A stretch of 64,000 nt of DNA from an uncultured Collinsella sp. (GCA_900556875.1 USQQ01000003.1:1-64000); one strand, 5' to 3'. Numbered from the stretch's first letter, positions 8,584-17,286 are shown. Made by a program: numbers and translations. Notes: a model not told the origin generated them from the letters alone.

Positions 8584-9405
8584 ATGCCCTACCTTCTTTC
8601 TTGTGATATTCATACTCATACGATGTTCTCTGCGCATGCGTACTCAACCATCGAGGAGAACATCTATTGGGCGGCGGAGCGCGGCCTTCAGGTGCTCGGT
8701 TCCGCCGATCATTTAAGCTCGATGGTTACGCCTTGTCCCAATGACCTGCGCAGTTTCCAATTCTTTATTAACCAGGATATCTGGCCGCGCATTTGGAGCG
8801 GCGTGCTGGTGCTGCGTGGTGCCGAGGCTGATATCGTTTCGCTGGACGGCAGCTTGTTTGGCGAAGACATTCCCGTTTCGCTCGATATCGCCGGCGATTC
8901 GTATAGTCGTGAGCATTCGCTGTTCGATTTGGTGACGCGTAATTTGGATTATTTGGTGGCAAGCGTGCATAACCCGCAGTTTGCCGAAGGCGCGACGCTC
9001 GCCCAAACGACCCAGATGTACATCAATGCCCTGGAGCACCCCAAGGTGTTCATGCTTGGGCATGCGGGTCGTTCGGGCGTGCCGTTCGATATCGATGAGG
9101 TGCTGTTGGCGGCCAAGGCCAAGCACAAGATCATCGAGATCAACAACCATAGTCTTGAACACGGTGTCGACACTGAGCATTGGGCCGTATGCCGCAAGAT
9201 CGCCGAGCGCTGCGCCGAGCTGGGCGTGGGTATTGGCGTGTCGACCGATGCCCACATTGGCATGGCCATTGGCAAGCTCGATCACGCGCGCAAGATGCTC
9301 GACGAGATTCACTTCCCGCTGGATTTGATCGTGACGCGCGACCGCGAGACGCTGCTGCGCGAGATGGCGGCAGCCGGCGTGTGTGACCTGCGCAAGGGGA
9401 TGTAG
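8584..9405 (+). CDS. PHP-domain phosphoesterase, YcdX-like
   Basis: A metal-dependent phosphoesterase of the PHP superfamily closest in style to the YcdX group, with a trinuclear metal site. Metal-ligand motifs appear in family order: DIHTHT at residues 8-13, SADHLS near residue 38, the GAEADI region, ASVHNPQ, LGHAGRSG and GVSTDAH. Length is 273 residues. The ATG at 8584 follows ACAAGGAGAC, a good binding site, and starts right before the first PHP motif, as in homologues. Its upstream region has a TACAAT -10-like box. The physiological substrate of this group is not known with certainty. It is followed by a strong terminator and convergent with the next gene. Confidence 0.9.
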   Translation: MPYLLSCDIHTHTMFSAHAYSTIEENIYWAAERGLQVLGSADHLSSMVTPCPNDLRSFQFFINQDIWPRIWSGVLVLRGAEADIVSLDGSLFGEDIPVSLDIAGDSYSREHSLFDLVTRNLDYLVASVHNPQFAEGATLAQTTQMYINALEHPKVFMLGHAGRSGVPFDIDEVLLAAKAKHKIIEINNHSLEHGVDTEHWAVCRKIAERCAELGVGIGVSTDAHIGMAIGKLDHARKMLDEIHFPLDLIVTRDRETLLREMAAAGVCDLRKGM

Positions 9406-9425
9406 CGGAGTTCATAAACCAAGCG

Positions 9426-9459
9426 AAGGGGGCGGTCCAGACGGGCCGCCCCCTTTCTT
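9426..9459. terminator. bidirectional intrinsic terminator
   Basis: AAGGGGGCGG pairs perfectly with CCGCCCCCTT, followed by TTTCTTG. It lies between convergent genes and can serve both. Confidence 0.9.
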
Positions 9460-9483
9460 GTCTCGAAAATCTACCGGGGTGGA

Positions 9484-10932
9484 TTAGCGGCGCTCGAGGA
9501 CCGCTACGGTTTCAGTGTGGTCGGTATGGGGGAACATGTCGACAGGCGTGATCTTGAGCAGGCGATAGCCTCCGTCGAGGAGCTGGTGCAGGTCGCGCTC
9601 TTGGGTCACAGGGTTGCAGCTGATATAGGTGATGCGGCGCGGCTTGAGTGCGCAGGCGGCTTCGAGGAACTCGGGGGTGGAGCCGGCGCGCGGCGGGTCG
9701 ATGGAAAGGACATCGATCCGCTCGTTGTTGTCGGCGGCGTCCAGGATGTAATCGGTGGCGTCGTCGGCCATAAACCAAGCGCTGCGGGTGAGGCCGTTGA
9801 GCTCGGCATTGCGACGTGCGTCGGCAATGCCCGCCGGGTTGCGCTCCACGCCGAGCAGCATAATGCCGATGCCCTTGTCCTGGGCATCCTTCGCGGCGCA
9901 CAGGCCGATGGTTCCGCTGCCGCAGTAAGCGTCCATAAGAATGTCACCCTGCTGCAGGTCCATGCCGTCAATGGCAAGTCGATAGAGCAGCTCGGTTTGC
10001 TGCGGATTGGTCTGATAGAACGCGGTGGGGGAGATATCGAACTCGCAGCCGAGCAGCTGGTCGCGCATGCATTCGGCGCCATAGACGATACGAGTCTCCT
10101 CACCCAAGATGGCATTGCCGGGGCGACCGTTGATGTTCTGAGCGACGGTGACGATATGCGGATCGAGTGCGGCGACAGCCTCAAAGAACTCCTGCGCATG
10201 CGGCAGGTCGCGCTGAGCGGTCACGAGGGTGACCATAATCTGGTCGGTGCGCCAGCCGCAGCGAACGACGGCATAGCGAAGCAGTCCCAGATGCTTGTCT
10301 TCGTTAAAGGCGGGAATATGCAGACGTTCGGCCTCGCGAGCGATGCCGTTGAGAATCTGACGAGCGCCCGGCGCCTCAACGGGGCATTTGGGAACGGCGA
10401 CGATTTTGTGCGTCCCACGTTCAAAAAAGCCGCAGCGGACAGCGCCCTCTTTGCCGGGAGCAAACGGAGTGGCAGCCTTATGACGAAAACCACGCGGCGC
10501 AGGATATTTACCCGGGTCTCCCAGGGTGACTCCCATACCGCGAATGGGGTCGACGCTAATGCCCTCGCGCTCGCAGAGCTCAGCAAACAGCTCCTCCATA
10601 GCAGCCTGCTTGGCCGCCAACTGCTTCTTATAAGGACGATTGAGCGCCGTACACCCACCACAAGCTTTCATGATCGAACAGGGAGACTTGGGATCCACGG
10701 CCTTACGCGCAGACGAAACCCGATCTTTATGCGGGCGCTTAGAGCGAGCCTGAGGTGCCTTATTCTCGTCCCGGCGAGAGCCAGAACGCTTGGCTTTAGC
10801 CCTGTTCTTGGTCGATTTGCTTTTTGCAGCTTTAGAAGACTTGGATTTCGTAGAAGATTTCTCCTCCTTTGACCCCTCAGCCGCTTCCACCAAAGCACGA
10901 CGAGCCCTACGCTCCGCACGAGATTCTGCCAT
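9484..10932 (-). CDS. class I SAM-dependent RNA m5U methyltransferase, TrmA/RlmD family
   Basis: A predicted methyltransferase forming 5-methyluridine in rRNA or tRNA. Of its 482 residues, the first ~75 form a Lys/Arg/Ser-rich tail typical of RNA-binding extensions. The iron-sulfur cluster cysteines of this family appear in CSIMKACGGC (about residues 84-93), with a fourth Cys in VPKCPVEAPG. The SAM site is in DAYCGSGTIGL. The catalytic region is DPPRAGSTPEFLEA followed by ISCNPVTQERDL, which contains the nucleophilic Cys of m5U enzymes. The target base cannot be told from sequence: RlmC, RlmD and Gram-positive RlmCD share this layout. There is no TRAM domain. It appears monocistronic. Confidence 0.92.
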   Translation of the reverse strand: MAESRAERRARRALVEAAEGSKEEKSSTKSKSSKAAKSKSTKNRAKAKRSGSRRDENKAPQARSKRPHKDRVSSARKAVDPKSPCSIMKACGGCTALNRPYKKQLAAKQAAMEELFAELCEREGISVDPIRGMGVTLGDPGKYPAPRGFRHKAATPFAPGKEGAVRCGFFERGTHKIVAVPKCPVEAPGARQILNGIAREAERLHIPAFNEDKHLGLLRYAVVRCGWRTDQIMVTLVTAQRDLPHAQEFFEAVAALDPHIVTVAQNINGRPGNAILGEETRIVYGAECMRDQLLGCEFDISPTAFYQTNPQQTELLYRLAIDGMDLQQGDILMDAYCGSGTIGLCAAKDAQDKGIGIMLLGVERNPAGIADARRNAELNGLTRSAWFMADDATDYILDAADNNERIDVLSIDPPRAGSTPEFLEAACALKPRRITYISCNPVTQERDLHQLLDGGYRLLKITPVDMFPHTDHTETVAVLERR

Positions 10933-11041
10933 GAATTAACCCCACTAATTTACAAATTGAAATCTGAAAGCATTGTACCGTGCCAAGCTAGCGGACGATA
11001 TGCAAGCACCCATTTCATGTTAGTGATAAGCCCAACGACGT

Positions 11042-11178
11042 TTGCCCGCCGGGTGCCGGGGCAGGGGTTAAGTTTGTCGCGAGTTCCGCACGAACAGGAG
11101 AGCACTTAATGTGCTCTCCGTCGTGAGCAGGACTGTAGAGCAGCAAACTTAACCCCTGCCCCGGCACCCGGCGGGCAA
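11042..11178. repeat. 137-bp palindromic element with 35-bp perfect arms
   Basis: The 35-bp arms at 11042-11076 and 11144-11178 are perfect reverse complements (TTGCCCGCCGGGTGCCGGGG and onward). The 67-bp centre contains a second hairpin, GGAGAGCAC-TTAAT-GTGCTCTCC, at 11097-11119. It fills most of the 339-bp gap between the methyltransferase and the transporter operon. There is no coding potential and no T-run, so a REP/MITE-like element is the best description. Confidence 0.85.
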
Positions 11179-11199
11179 CCTATCCCTTGTACTCTATCA

Positions 11200-11243
11200 A
11201 GGTAAAGTGTATGATGCTGAACGTTACATGATTCACTTTACCT
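11200..11243. promoter_or_regulatory. candidate operator of the amino-acid transporter operon
   Basis: AGGTAAAGTG at 11200-11209 and its exact reverse complement CACTTTACCT at 11234-11243 are separated by 24 bp. A CTATCAAGG segment borders the left arm and CTATCAAGGG recurs at the right, after a further TAAAGTG. The repeats end 28 bp before the binding-protein start codon, in the expected promoter position. The regulator is unknown. Confidence 0.5.
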
Positions 11244-11271
11244 AACTAAAGTGCTATCAAGGGGGAATACC

Positions 11272-12132
11272 ATGAATACCGATATGTCTCGTCGTCAGTT
11301 TGTTGGTCTAGCCGGCTCGCTCGCCACGGTGCTTGGCCTTGGTCTTGTCGGCTGCGGCGGTGGTGCTGGCAAGGGCTCCGCTGCTGGTTCTGCCGCGGCC
11401 AAGGATGTGAAGGGCGCCGCGGAGTCCAAGAAGCTCGTGGTGGGCTTTGACAAGTCCTACCCTCCGTACGGCTTTGTGGGCGATGACGGCGAGTACACGG
11501 GCTTTGACCTTGACCTTGCCAAGGCCGTTGCCGATAAGCAGGGCTGGGATGTCGATTACGAGGCCATCGATTGGGATGCCAAGGACACGCTGCTCAACTC
11601 CGGCGCCATCAACTGCATCTGGAACGGCTTTACCATGGAGGGCCGCGAGGACGACTACACGTTCTCCGAGCCGTATATGCTCAACGAGCAGGTGTTGGTG
11701 GTCAAGAAGGACGCGGGTATCAAGAGCTGGGACGATCTTGCCGGCAAGACCGTGATTACTCAGACTGATTCCGCTGCGCAGGATGTGCTCGAGGGCGACC
11801 AGAAGGATCTGGCCGCGACGTTTGCCACGCTCGATACCATCGGTGAGTACAACACGGCGTTTATGCAGCTCGAGAGTGGTGCGGTCGATGCCGTTGCCTG
11901 TGACCTCTCGATCGCTCAGTATCAGCTGGCCGCCAAGCCCGATGCCTATACGCAGCTCGACAAGCCGCTGTCCAGCGAGCACTACGCCGTCGGCTTTAAG
12001 AAGGGCGACACCAAGTCGGCCGATGCTGTAACCGAGTCACTCAAGGCGCTCTACGAGGACGGCACGGTCAAGGACCTCTGCGATAAATACGCAGATTACG
12101 GTCTTTCCTTCGACAACTGGGTGCTCAAATAG
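11272..12132 (+). CDS. amino-acid ABC transporter substrate-binding lipoprotein
   Basis: An extracellular lipid-anchored binding protein of the family-3 solute-binding (HisJ/GlnH) group, delivering polar amino acids to the adjacent permease. The N-terminus combines a twin-arginine motif (SRRQFVG, residues 6-12) with a lipobox (GLVGCGG, Cys at about 28), suggesting Tat export followed by lipidation. A Ser/Ala/Gly-rich linker leads into the domain: 'VVGFDKSYPPYGFVGDDGEY', TGFDLDLAKAVA, and later 'NCIWNGFTMEGRED'. It has 286 residues. The ATG at 11272 follows AAGGGGGAA. The specific substrate (glutamine, cystine, arginine and so on) cannot be told. It is the first gene of a three-gene transporter operon. 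Confidence 0.94.
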   Translation: MNTDMSRRQFVGLAGSLATVLGLGLVGCGGGAGKGSAAGSAAAKDVKGAAESKKLVVGFDKSYPPYGFVGDDGEYTGFDLDLAKAVADKQGWDVDYEAIDWDAKDTLLNSGAINCIWNGFTMEGREDDYTFSEPYMLNEQVLVVKKDAGIKSWDDLAGKTVITQTDSAAQDVLEGDQKDLAATFATLDTIGEYNTAFMQLESGAVDAVACDLSIAQYQLAAKPDAYTQLDKPLSSEHYAVGFKKGDTKSADAVTESLKALYEDGTVKDLCDKYADYGLSFDNWVLK

Positions 12133-12136
12133 CGGC

Positions 12137-12231
12137 TTTCCCAGGCACCCGATTTTGCCGTTCAAACCGTCGCTTGCGTACATTTAGTACGCGGCGCTCC
12201 TCTTTCACGGCAAACTCGGGCACCTGGAAAA
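12137..12231. repeat. 95-bp palindromic element between binding protein and permease genes
   Basis: Outer arms at 12137-12160 and 12208-12231 match as reverse complements at 20 of 24 positions. An inner stem GCGTAC-ATTTA-GTACGC is perfect. It begins 4 nt after the stop codon and ends 12 nt before the permease start, filling the whole gap. It has no T-run. It could stabilise the upstream mRNA and lower permease expression. Confidence 0.8.
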
Positions 12232-12243
12232 CCCGCTTTAGCA

Positions 12244-12936
12244 TTGGGTTCGCTGTTCCGTTACTGTGAAAGAGAGCTTGGGTTGTCTATTCAGGTCATG
12301 ATGCAGATGCTTGGCCAGGGATTCTTGGTCAGCTTGCAGCTGTTTGTGCTGACGTTGCTCGGGTCGATTCCGCTGGGAATCCCCGTGGCGTTTATGCGCA
12401 TGAGCAAGGTCGCGCCGCTGCGTTGGATTGCGCGCATCTATATTTCGGTGATGCGCGGCACGCCGCTTATGCTGCAGATGTTTGCGATCTACTTTGCCCC
12501 GTACTACGTGTTTGGCATCTCGCTCACGCCCGATTCCAAATGGACGGCGTGCGTCGTGGCATTCATCATCAACTACGCCGGCTACTTTGCCGAGATCTAT
12601 CGCTCGGGCCTGCAGTCGATTCCGCGCGGTCAATATGAGGCCGCCGAGGTGCTGGGCTACTCGCGTCTGCAGACGTTTCTGTATATCGTGATGCCGCAGG
12701 TCGCCAAGCGTATTCTGCCGGCGATGGGCAACGAGATCATCACACTGGTCAAGGACACGTCGCTGGCGTTTGCCATTGGCGTGGGTGAGATGTTCTCGAC
12801 CGCCAAGGCGCTGGTCGCTTCGCAGGTGAGCATGGTGCCGTTTGCGATTGCGGCGTTGATCTACTGGGTCTTTAACTTTGTGGTCGAGATGCTGCTGGGC
12901 GCTGCCGAAAAGAAGCTGGACTATTATCATGACTAA
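12244..12936 (+). CDS. amino-acid ABC transporter permease
   Basis: The integral-membrane component of the importer, from the HisMQ/GlnP permease family. It is 230 residues with about five hydrophobic segments; the first begins near residue 28 (GFLVSLQLFVLTLLGSIPLG). The EAA loop contacting the ATPase is visible as 'YEAAEVLGYSRLQTFLYIVMPQ', and 'RGTPLMLQMF' and 'VKDTSLAFAIGV' are family hallmarks. The start shown is TTG at 12244; ATG codons at 12298 and 12301 are alternatives that would shorten the periplasmic N-terminus. No strong binding site is visible before the TTG because the palindrome abuts it. The 3' end overlaps the ATPase start by 8 nt. Confidence 0.92.
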   Translation: MGSLFRYCERELGLSIQVMMQMLGQGFLVSLQLFVLTLLGSIPLGIPVAFMRMSKVAPLRWIARIYISVMRGTPLMLQMFAIYFAPYYVFGISLTPDSKWTACVVAFIINYAGYFAEIYRSGLQSIPRGQYEAAEVLGYSRLQTFLYIVMPQVAKRILPAMGNEIITLVKDTSLAFAIGVGEMFSTAKALVASQVSMVPFAIAALIYWVFNFVVEMLLGAAEKKLDYYHD

Positions 12937-13693
12937 CTCAGTGATGAAAATCGAAAGCGCGCGTAAGGCGTTTGGCGGCAATGAGGTGCTCAAGGATATC
13001 TCACTCGAAGTCAAGCGCGGTGAGGTCGTGGCGATTATCGGGCCTTCGGGTGGCGGTAAGTCCACGCTGCTGCGCTGCGCTACGCTGCTCGAGACACTCG
13101 ACGGTGGCTCGCTTTCGTTTGGCGACCTTGCGGTTGCGACGGATGTGGGATCGGGCGCGGTCTATGCGAAGGGAGATGTTCCCAAGCAGGCGCGCTCGCG
13201 ATTCGGCCTGGTGTTCCAAAATTACAACCTGTTCCCGCACTATACCGTGATGAAAAACATCATCGACGCGCCGATCCGCGTGCTTAAGCGCCCGCGCGAG
13301 CAGGCGGAAGCTCGTGCGTATGAATTGATTGCTCAGATGGGGCTTATGGGCAACGAGAATAAGGTTCCGTGTGAGCTTTCGGGCGGTCAGCAGCAGCGCG
13401 TGAGTATTGCCCGCGCCCTAGCGCTCGACCCGGAGATCCTGTTCTTTGACGAGCCGACCTCGGCGCTCGATCCCGAGCTGACGGCCGAGGTGCTGCGTGT
13501 CATTAAGGACCTCGCTGCGCAGAACATGACGATGGTGATCGTGACCCACGCAATGCAGTTTGCGCGCGATGTTGCCGACCGCGTGGTCTTTATGGACGGT
13601 GGTCGCATTGTCGAGGAGGGGCCTGCCGATCAGGTTATCGGCCATCCGCGCGAGCAGCGCACGCGTGAGTTCTTGAGCCGTATCGAGGGGTAG
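12929..13693 (+). CDS. amino-acid ABC transporter ATP-binding protein
   Basis: The cytoplasmic ATPase powering the importer, of the GlnQ/HisP type, 254 residues. Walker A is GPSGGGKST (about residues 38-46), followed by the Q-loop 'GLVFQNYNLFPHYTVM', signature LSGGQQQRVSIARAL, Walker B ILFFDEPTSALDPEL and the H-loop 'MVIVTHAMQFA'. The ATG at 12929 overlaps the permease stop; a second in-frame ATG at 12944 is possible. The tight overlap indicates translational coupling with the permease. The gene is closed by a strong terminator. Confidence 0.95.
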   Translation: MTNSVMKIESARKAFGGNEVLKDISLEVKRGEVVAIIGPSGGGKSTLLRCATLLETLDGGSLSFGDLAVATDVGSGAVYAKGDVPKQARSRFGLVFQNYNLFPHYTVMKNIIDAPIRVLKRPREQAEARAYELIAQMGLMGNENKVPCELSGGQQQRVSIARALALDPEILFFDEPTSALDPELTAEVLRVIKDLAAQNMTMVIVTHAMQFARDVADRVVFMDGGRIVEEGPADQVIGHPREQRTREFLSRIEG

Positions 13694-13726
13694 GCTCAGG
13701 TATTTACTCAACTATTAATTGAGGCG

Positions 13727-13765
13727 AAGCCGCCGCAGGTCTTACGGTCTGTGGCGGCTTTTTGT
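13727..13765 (+). terminator. terminator of the amino-acid transporter operon
   Basis: AAGCCGCCGCAG pairs with CTGTGGCGGCTT (one G-T pair) around a short loop, followed by TTTTTG. Confidence 0.9.
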
Positions 13766-14003
13766 TTACATCGACGGGGTTCAATAATTGCCTCACAAGC
13801 TTGTCTCTTCCTCTCGCCGCCTGTATTCATACGTGTGCCGAAAGGTATGCATGGACAGCCGCCCGTGAGGGTAGGGTGGTGGCATAGGACATTTGGAGGG
13901 TGAGTCGGCTCGGCTGCCGACCATGCTGCTCCCGGGACGGCACCGACCGCGAACTCTCCCCGTTGGCGTCGCGCATTGCGCGCGGCCCTGCAAGGAGGTC
14001 ATC

Positions 14004-16079
14004 ATGGGTGCTCCCAAGACCGGTAGCGTAAGGAACGTGGTGCTCGTAGGCCAAGGCGGGGTGGGCAAGACTTCACTCGCCGAGGCCATGCTCCACCTTT
14101 CCGGCAAGACCGCCCGCCTGGGCGGCCACGACGGCACCAAGCCCACGCTCGACTATGACCCCGAAGAGGTCAAGCGTGCATTTTCCATCTCGACGACCAT
14201 TGCGCCGATAGACTGGAAGGGCGCGCGCATCAATGTGCTCGATGCCCCGTGCTATCCCGATTTTATCGGCGACGCCTATGCCGCGATGAGCGTCTGCGAG
14301 ACGGCTCTGTTTGTGGTCGACGCCGAGGCCGGCCCGCAGCCTACAACGGTTAAACTCTGGTATGCCGCCGAGGACCTGCGTCTGGCGCGTGCGGTGTTTG
14401 TAAACCGCCTGTCGCGCTCCGAGGCCAGCTTTGCGACTACGATGGACCTGCTGCAGGAGCGCTTTGGTACGCGCCTGGGCGCCGTGACCCTTCCCTGGGG
14501 CGAGGGCGAGGACTTTGACGGCATCATCGACCTGGTGCGCATGAAGGCACGCCACTGCAACGGCGCCGAGGCCGTTGAGTCGGAGATTCCCGAGGAGTAT
14601 CGTGCCCAGGCCGAGGAAGCCCATGACCATCTGTGCGAGCTGGTGGCCGAGGCTGACGACGAACTGATGATGAAGTACTTGGAAGGCGAGGAGACGCTGA
14701 CGCAGGAGGAGCTCGAGGGCCTGCTGTCGAAGGCGATTGCCGAGCGCATCTTTGTGCCGGTCTTTGCGGGCGATTGCATTAAGGAGCAGGGCGTCAACTC
14801 GCTGATGGACGACATCGCCACGTACTTCCCGGCGCCGACGGACTACGGTGAGATGCCGCTCATCGACGGCGATTCGCTCAAGATCTCGAGCGATGACGAC
14901 CGCCCGGTGGCGTTTGTGTTTAAGACCCTGGCCGATCCGCAACAGGGCCGCATCAGCTTTATCAAGGTGCTGACGGGTACGCTTGAGCCGGGCCTTGAGC
15001 TGGTCAATGCGCGCACGCGCAAGGGCGAGCGTCTGGCTCACCTGTATGTGATGTGCGGCCGCGACATGACCGAGGTCGGTCACGCCTATGCCGGTGACAT
15101 CATCGTGGCGCCCAAGCTGGCTGCCGAGACGGGCGACACGCTCTCGATTACCGGCAAGGTCGAGGCGGCGGCGTTTAAGTTCCCCAACTCGCAGTACCGC
15201 ATCGCCATCGAGGCCGAGAATCGCGGCGACGAAGAGAAGCTCTACACGTTTATCGAGAAGGCTTGTAAGGCCGATCCGACCATGAGCATCGACCGCGACG
15301 AGGAGACCGGCCAGACCATTATCTCGGCGGTGGGCGAGGCACAGGTTTCGGTCCTGCTCAATCGTCTGGAGGACCGCACCAAGGTCGCTGCCAAGAGCGT
15401 GCCGATCCGCATTCCGTATCGCGAGACCATCCGCCGCACGGCAAGCGCCCAGGGTCGCCACAAGAAGCAGACCGGCGGCGCCGGTCAGTACGGCGACTGC
15501 TGGCTGCGCGTGGAGCCGCTCATTGGGCCCGACGGCACGAGCGACGGCTATGAGTTTGTTGACGAGGTCGTGGGCGGCCGCATCCCGCGCTCGCTCATCC
15601 CTGCCGTGGACAAGGGCGTCCAGGAGACTATGAAGGACGGCATCATCGCCGGCTACCCGCTCACGGGCATTCGCGTGGCTGTGTACGATGGCTCGTATCA
15701 CAGCGTCGACTCCAACGAGATGGCGTTCCGCGCGGCGGCCCGCATCGGCCTGCGCAAGGCGTGCGCCGATGCCGACCCGGTGGTGCTGGAGCCCATCGAG
15801 GAAATCACGGTGACTATCCCCGAGAGCTACGCCGGCGCCGTGATGGGCGACATCTCGGCCTCGCGCGGTCGCGTGACGGGCATGGAGACCGACGAACGCG
15901 GTGATACCGTGGTCATTGCCCAGGCGCCGCTGGCCGAGCTAACGGATTACTCGACGCGCCTGCGCTCTATCACGCGCGGCACGGGCGACTTTACCATGAA
16001 GCCTGCAGGCTATGAGCAGGTGCCTTATGACGTTCAGGCCAAGCTGGTCGAGCGCTATGAGGAGGGCCGAGCTAAGTAG
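14004..16079 (+). CDS. EF-G-like GTPase (FusA2/EF-G2 group)
   Basis: A paralogue of translation elongation factor G: 691 residues with G domain, domain II, domain IV and domain V. The P-loop VGQGGVGKTS (about residues 15-24) is intact. The switch-II motif, normally DTPGHVDF, reads DAPCYPDF (about 80-87), losing both the glycine and the catalytic histidine. The guanine-specificity motif, normally NKxD, reads NRLSR (about 134-138). Domain IV keeps 'GAGQYGDCWLRVEPL' and domain V 'VMGDISASRGRVTGME'. The ATG at 14004 follows AAGGAGG and removes 37 low-quality upstream residues. Actinobacteria often carry such extra EF-G-like proteins of uncertain function. This is not a housekeeping fusA: no rpsL, rpsG or tuf is adjacent. 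Confidence 0.9.
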   Translation: MGAPKTGSVRNVVLVGQGGVGKTSLAEAMLHLSGKTARLGGHDGTKPTLDYDPEEVKRAFSISTTIAPIDWKGARINVLDAPCYPDFIGDAYAAMSVCETALFVVDAEAGPQPTTVKLWYAAEDLRLARAVFVNRLSRSEASFATTMDLLQERFGTRLGAVTLPWGEGEDFDGIIDLVRMKARHCNGAEAVESEIPEEYRAQAEEAHDHLCELVAEADDELMMKYLEGEETLTQEELEGLLSKAIAERIFVPVFAGDCIKEQGVNSLMDDIATYFPAPTDYGEMPLIDGDSLKISSDDDRPVAFVFKTLADPQQGRISFIKVLTGTLEPGLELVNARTRKGERLAHLYVMCGRDMTEVGHAYAGDIIVAPKLAAETGDTLSITGKVEAAAFKFPNSQYRIAIEAENRGDEEKLYTFIEKACKADPTMSIDRDEETGQTIISAVGEAQVSVLLNRLEDRTKVAAKSVPIRIPYRETIRRTASAQGRHKKQTGGAGQYGDCWLRVEPLIGPDGTSDGYEFVDEVVGGRIPRSLIPAVDKGVQETMKDGIIAGYPLTGIRVAVYDGSYHSVDSNEMAFRAAARIGLRKACADADPVVLEPIEEITVTIPESYAGAVMGDISASRGRVTGMETDERGDTVVIAQAPLAELTDYSTRLRSITRGTGDFTMKPAGYEQVPYDVQAKLVERYEEGRAK

Positions 16080-16113
16080 CGTGTGGCTTTGTCTGTGCCA
16101 CGCATGTCGATGC

Positions 16114-16150
16114 AAGGGCCGCTCTGGGTGATCCGGAGCGGCCCTTTTTG
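16114..16150. terminator. intrinsic terminator
   Basis: AAGGGCCGCTC pairs with GGAGCGGCCCTT (one bulge), followed by TTTTTG. It lies between convergent genes. Confidence 0.9.
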
Positions 16151-16191
16151 ATCCCTAGGGGATTGCAAATCGGTTCTTGTCGTGGGTAGGG

Positions 16192-17157
16192 CTAGTCCCC
16201 TGAGGCCTGATTGCGGCCGGTGGCGTAGTCGATCTGCACATGCGGTTGCAGGTTATAACAGTACACGTGGAAACACAGCGTCTTGCCGTGATCCTCGACC
16301 GATTGGGCCTCAAGGCGCACGCCGCGGCAGAGAAGTTCCTCTTCGTTGTACATGGGAGTGACGCGGTAGAGCACATGGTTGCCCGTGTCGTGGATGTAGC
16401 CGAGGACCTGCTCTTCAAACGGCAGCATGCCCGTCTCGTTGAGATAGCGCGTGCCGGTGAGGAGATTCTTGCGATTGGCGTTTTCGCCGCAGAGCGACCA
16501 GGCGATGAGGTGGCAACGGTTGTAGAGGCTCTGGCCCGGAATAAAGTCGTAGCGCTGCTGGTGCCATCCGGCGGGGTGGATACGCGAGATATCCCCGCGC
16601 TTGCCTTGACCGAGCGACTCGGGACCCGCACAGGCGAGCGCTTTGCGGGTGCGGCCCAAGCTGTCGAGCTTGGAGAACTTCTTAAAGCAGCCCTCTTCGG
16701 TAGCTCGTTCGTATTCGTCGAGCGTGAATGATGGCGTACCGAGCGGGTGCGTGCTGTCGGTGCGAAGGGCAACGTAGGGGTTGCCGGCGTAGTCGGGAAT
16801 GCTGCTGAGATATACACCGCGGGCGCGGTTGAGGTCGGGGTTTTCGACCTCGTCGATGGGGGTGGCGACGCTGTCCGCGGAAGCGTCGTCGCCGGTGTCG
16901 GTTGCGACGGAATCGGAGCCATTGCCGGAGTCCTCGGAGCTCGCTGTTCCCGATTCGAGCCGGGCGACCAAGTCCGCTTCGTCGTCGGTACGGCTGGGAC
17001 TCTCGTTTTGCTTCTCGGCCAGAGCCGCCGCCTGCTCATCACTTTGCGGCGACAGCAACTTGGGCGCCCCATCGAGCGATCCTGTAAACAGCGCAAATCC
17101 CAGAACCACGGCGGTGCCGATGGAAAGTACTTGCTTGTAGGCGGACTTGCGCGACAT
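16192..17157 (-). CDS. secreted DNA/RNA non-specific endonuclease (EndA/NUC-like)
   Basis: An exported or membrane-tethered nuclease of the beta-beta-alpha metal family that contains streptococcal EndA and secreted DNases. Residues 8-28 form a hydrophobic signal or anchor segment. Residues 30-100 are a low-complexity Ser/Asp/Glu/Ala-rich linker. The nuclease domain follows: 'RIHPAGWHQQRYDF', then NRCHLIAWSL with the expected catalytic His (usual motif DRGH), then NLLTGTRYLNETGM with the metal-binding Asn, and the strand 'VLYRVTPMYNEEELLCRGV'. It has 321 residues; AGGAG precedes the ATG. Likely roles are nutrient scavenging or trap and biofilm DNA degradation. No competence genes are nearby. 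Confidence 0.87.
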   Translation of the reverse strand: MSRKSAYKQVLSIGTAVVLGFALFTGSLDGAPKLLSPQSDEQAAALAEKQNESPSRTDDEADLVARLESGTASSEDSGNGSDSVATDTGDDASADSVATPIDEVENPDLNRARGVYLSSIPDYAGNPYVALRTDSTHPLGTPSFTLDEYERATEEGCFKKFSKLDSLGRTRKALACAGPESLGQGKRGDISRIHPAGWHQQRYDFIPGQSLYNRCHLIAWSLCGENANRKNLLTGTRYLNETGMLPFEEQVLGYIHDTGNHVLYRVTPMYNEEELLCRGVRLEAQSVEDHGKTLCFHVYCYNLQPHVQIDYATGRNQASGD

Positions 17158-17286
17158 TGCGGCTCCTGGCTAGATGGTTGGGAATCTACCAGTCTAGCAG
17201 GTGCCGGCAGGGGCCGTTCTATCGAACAAATACTCAAGATTTGGGACAAACGCTACTGGTTCATTTGCTTCATATTTGACGTATGG

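Noticed and set aside
13766..14003. 37-residue N-terminal extension of the EF-G-like protein
   Set aside because: AAGGAGG lies directly before the ATG at 14004, and the extension has Arg/Pro-rich non-protein-like composition.
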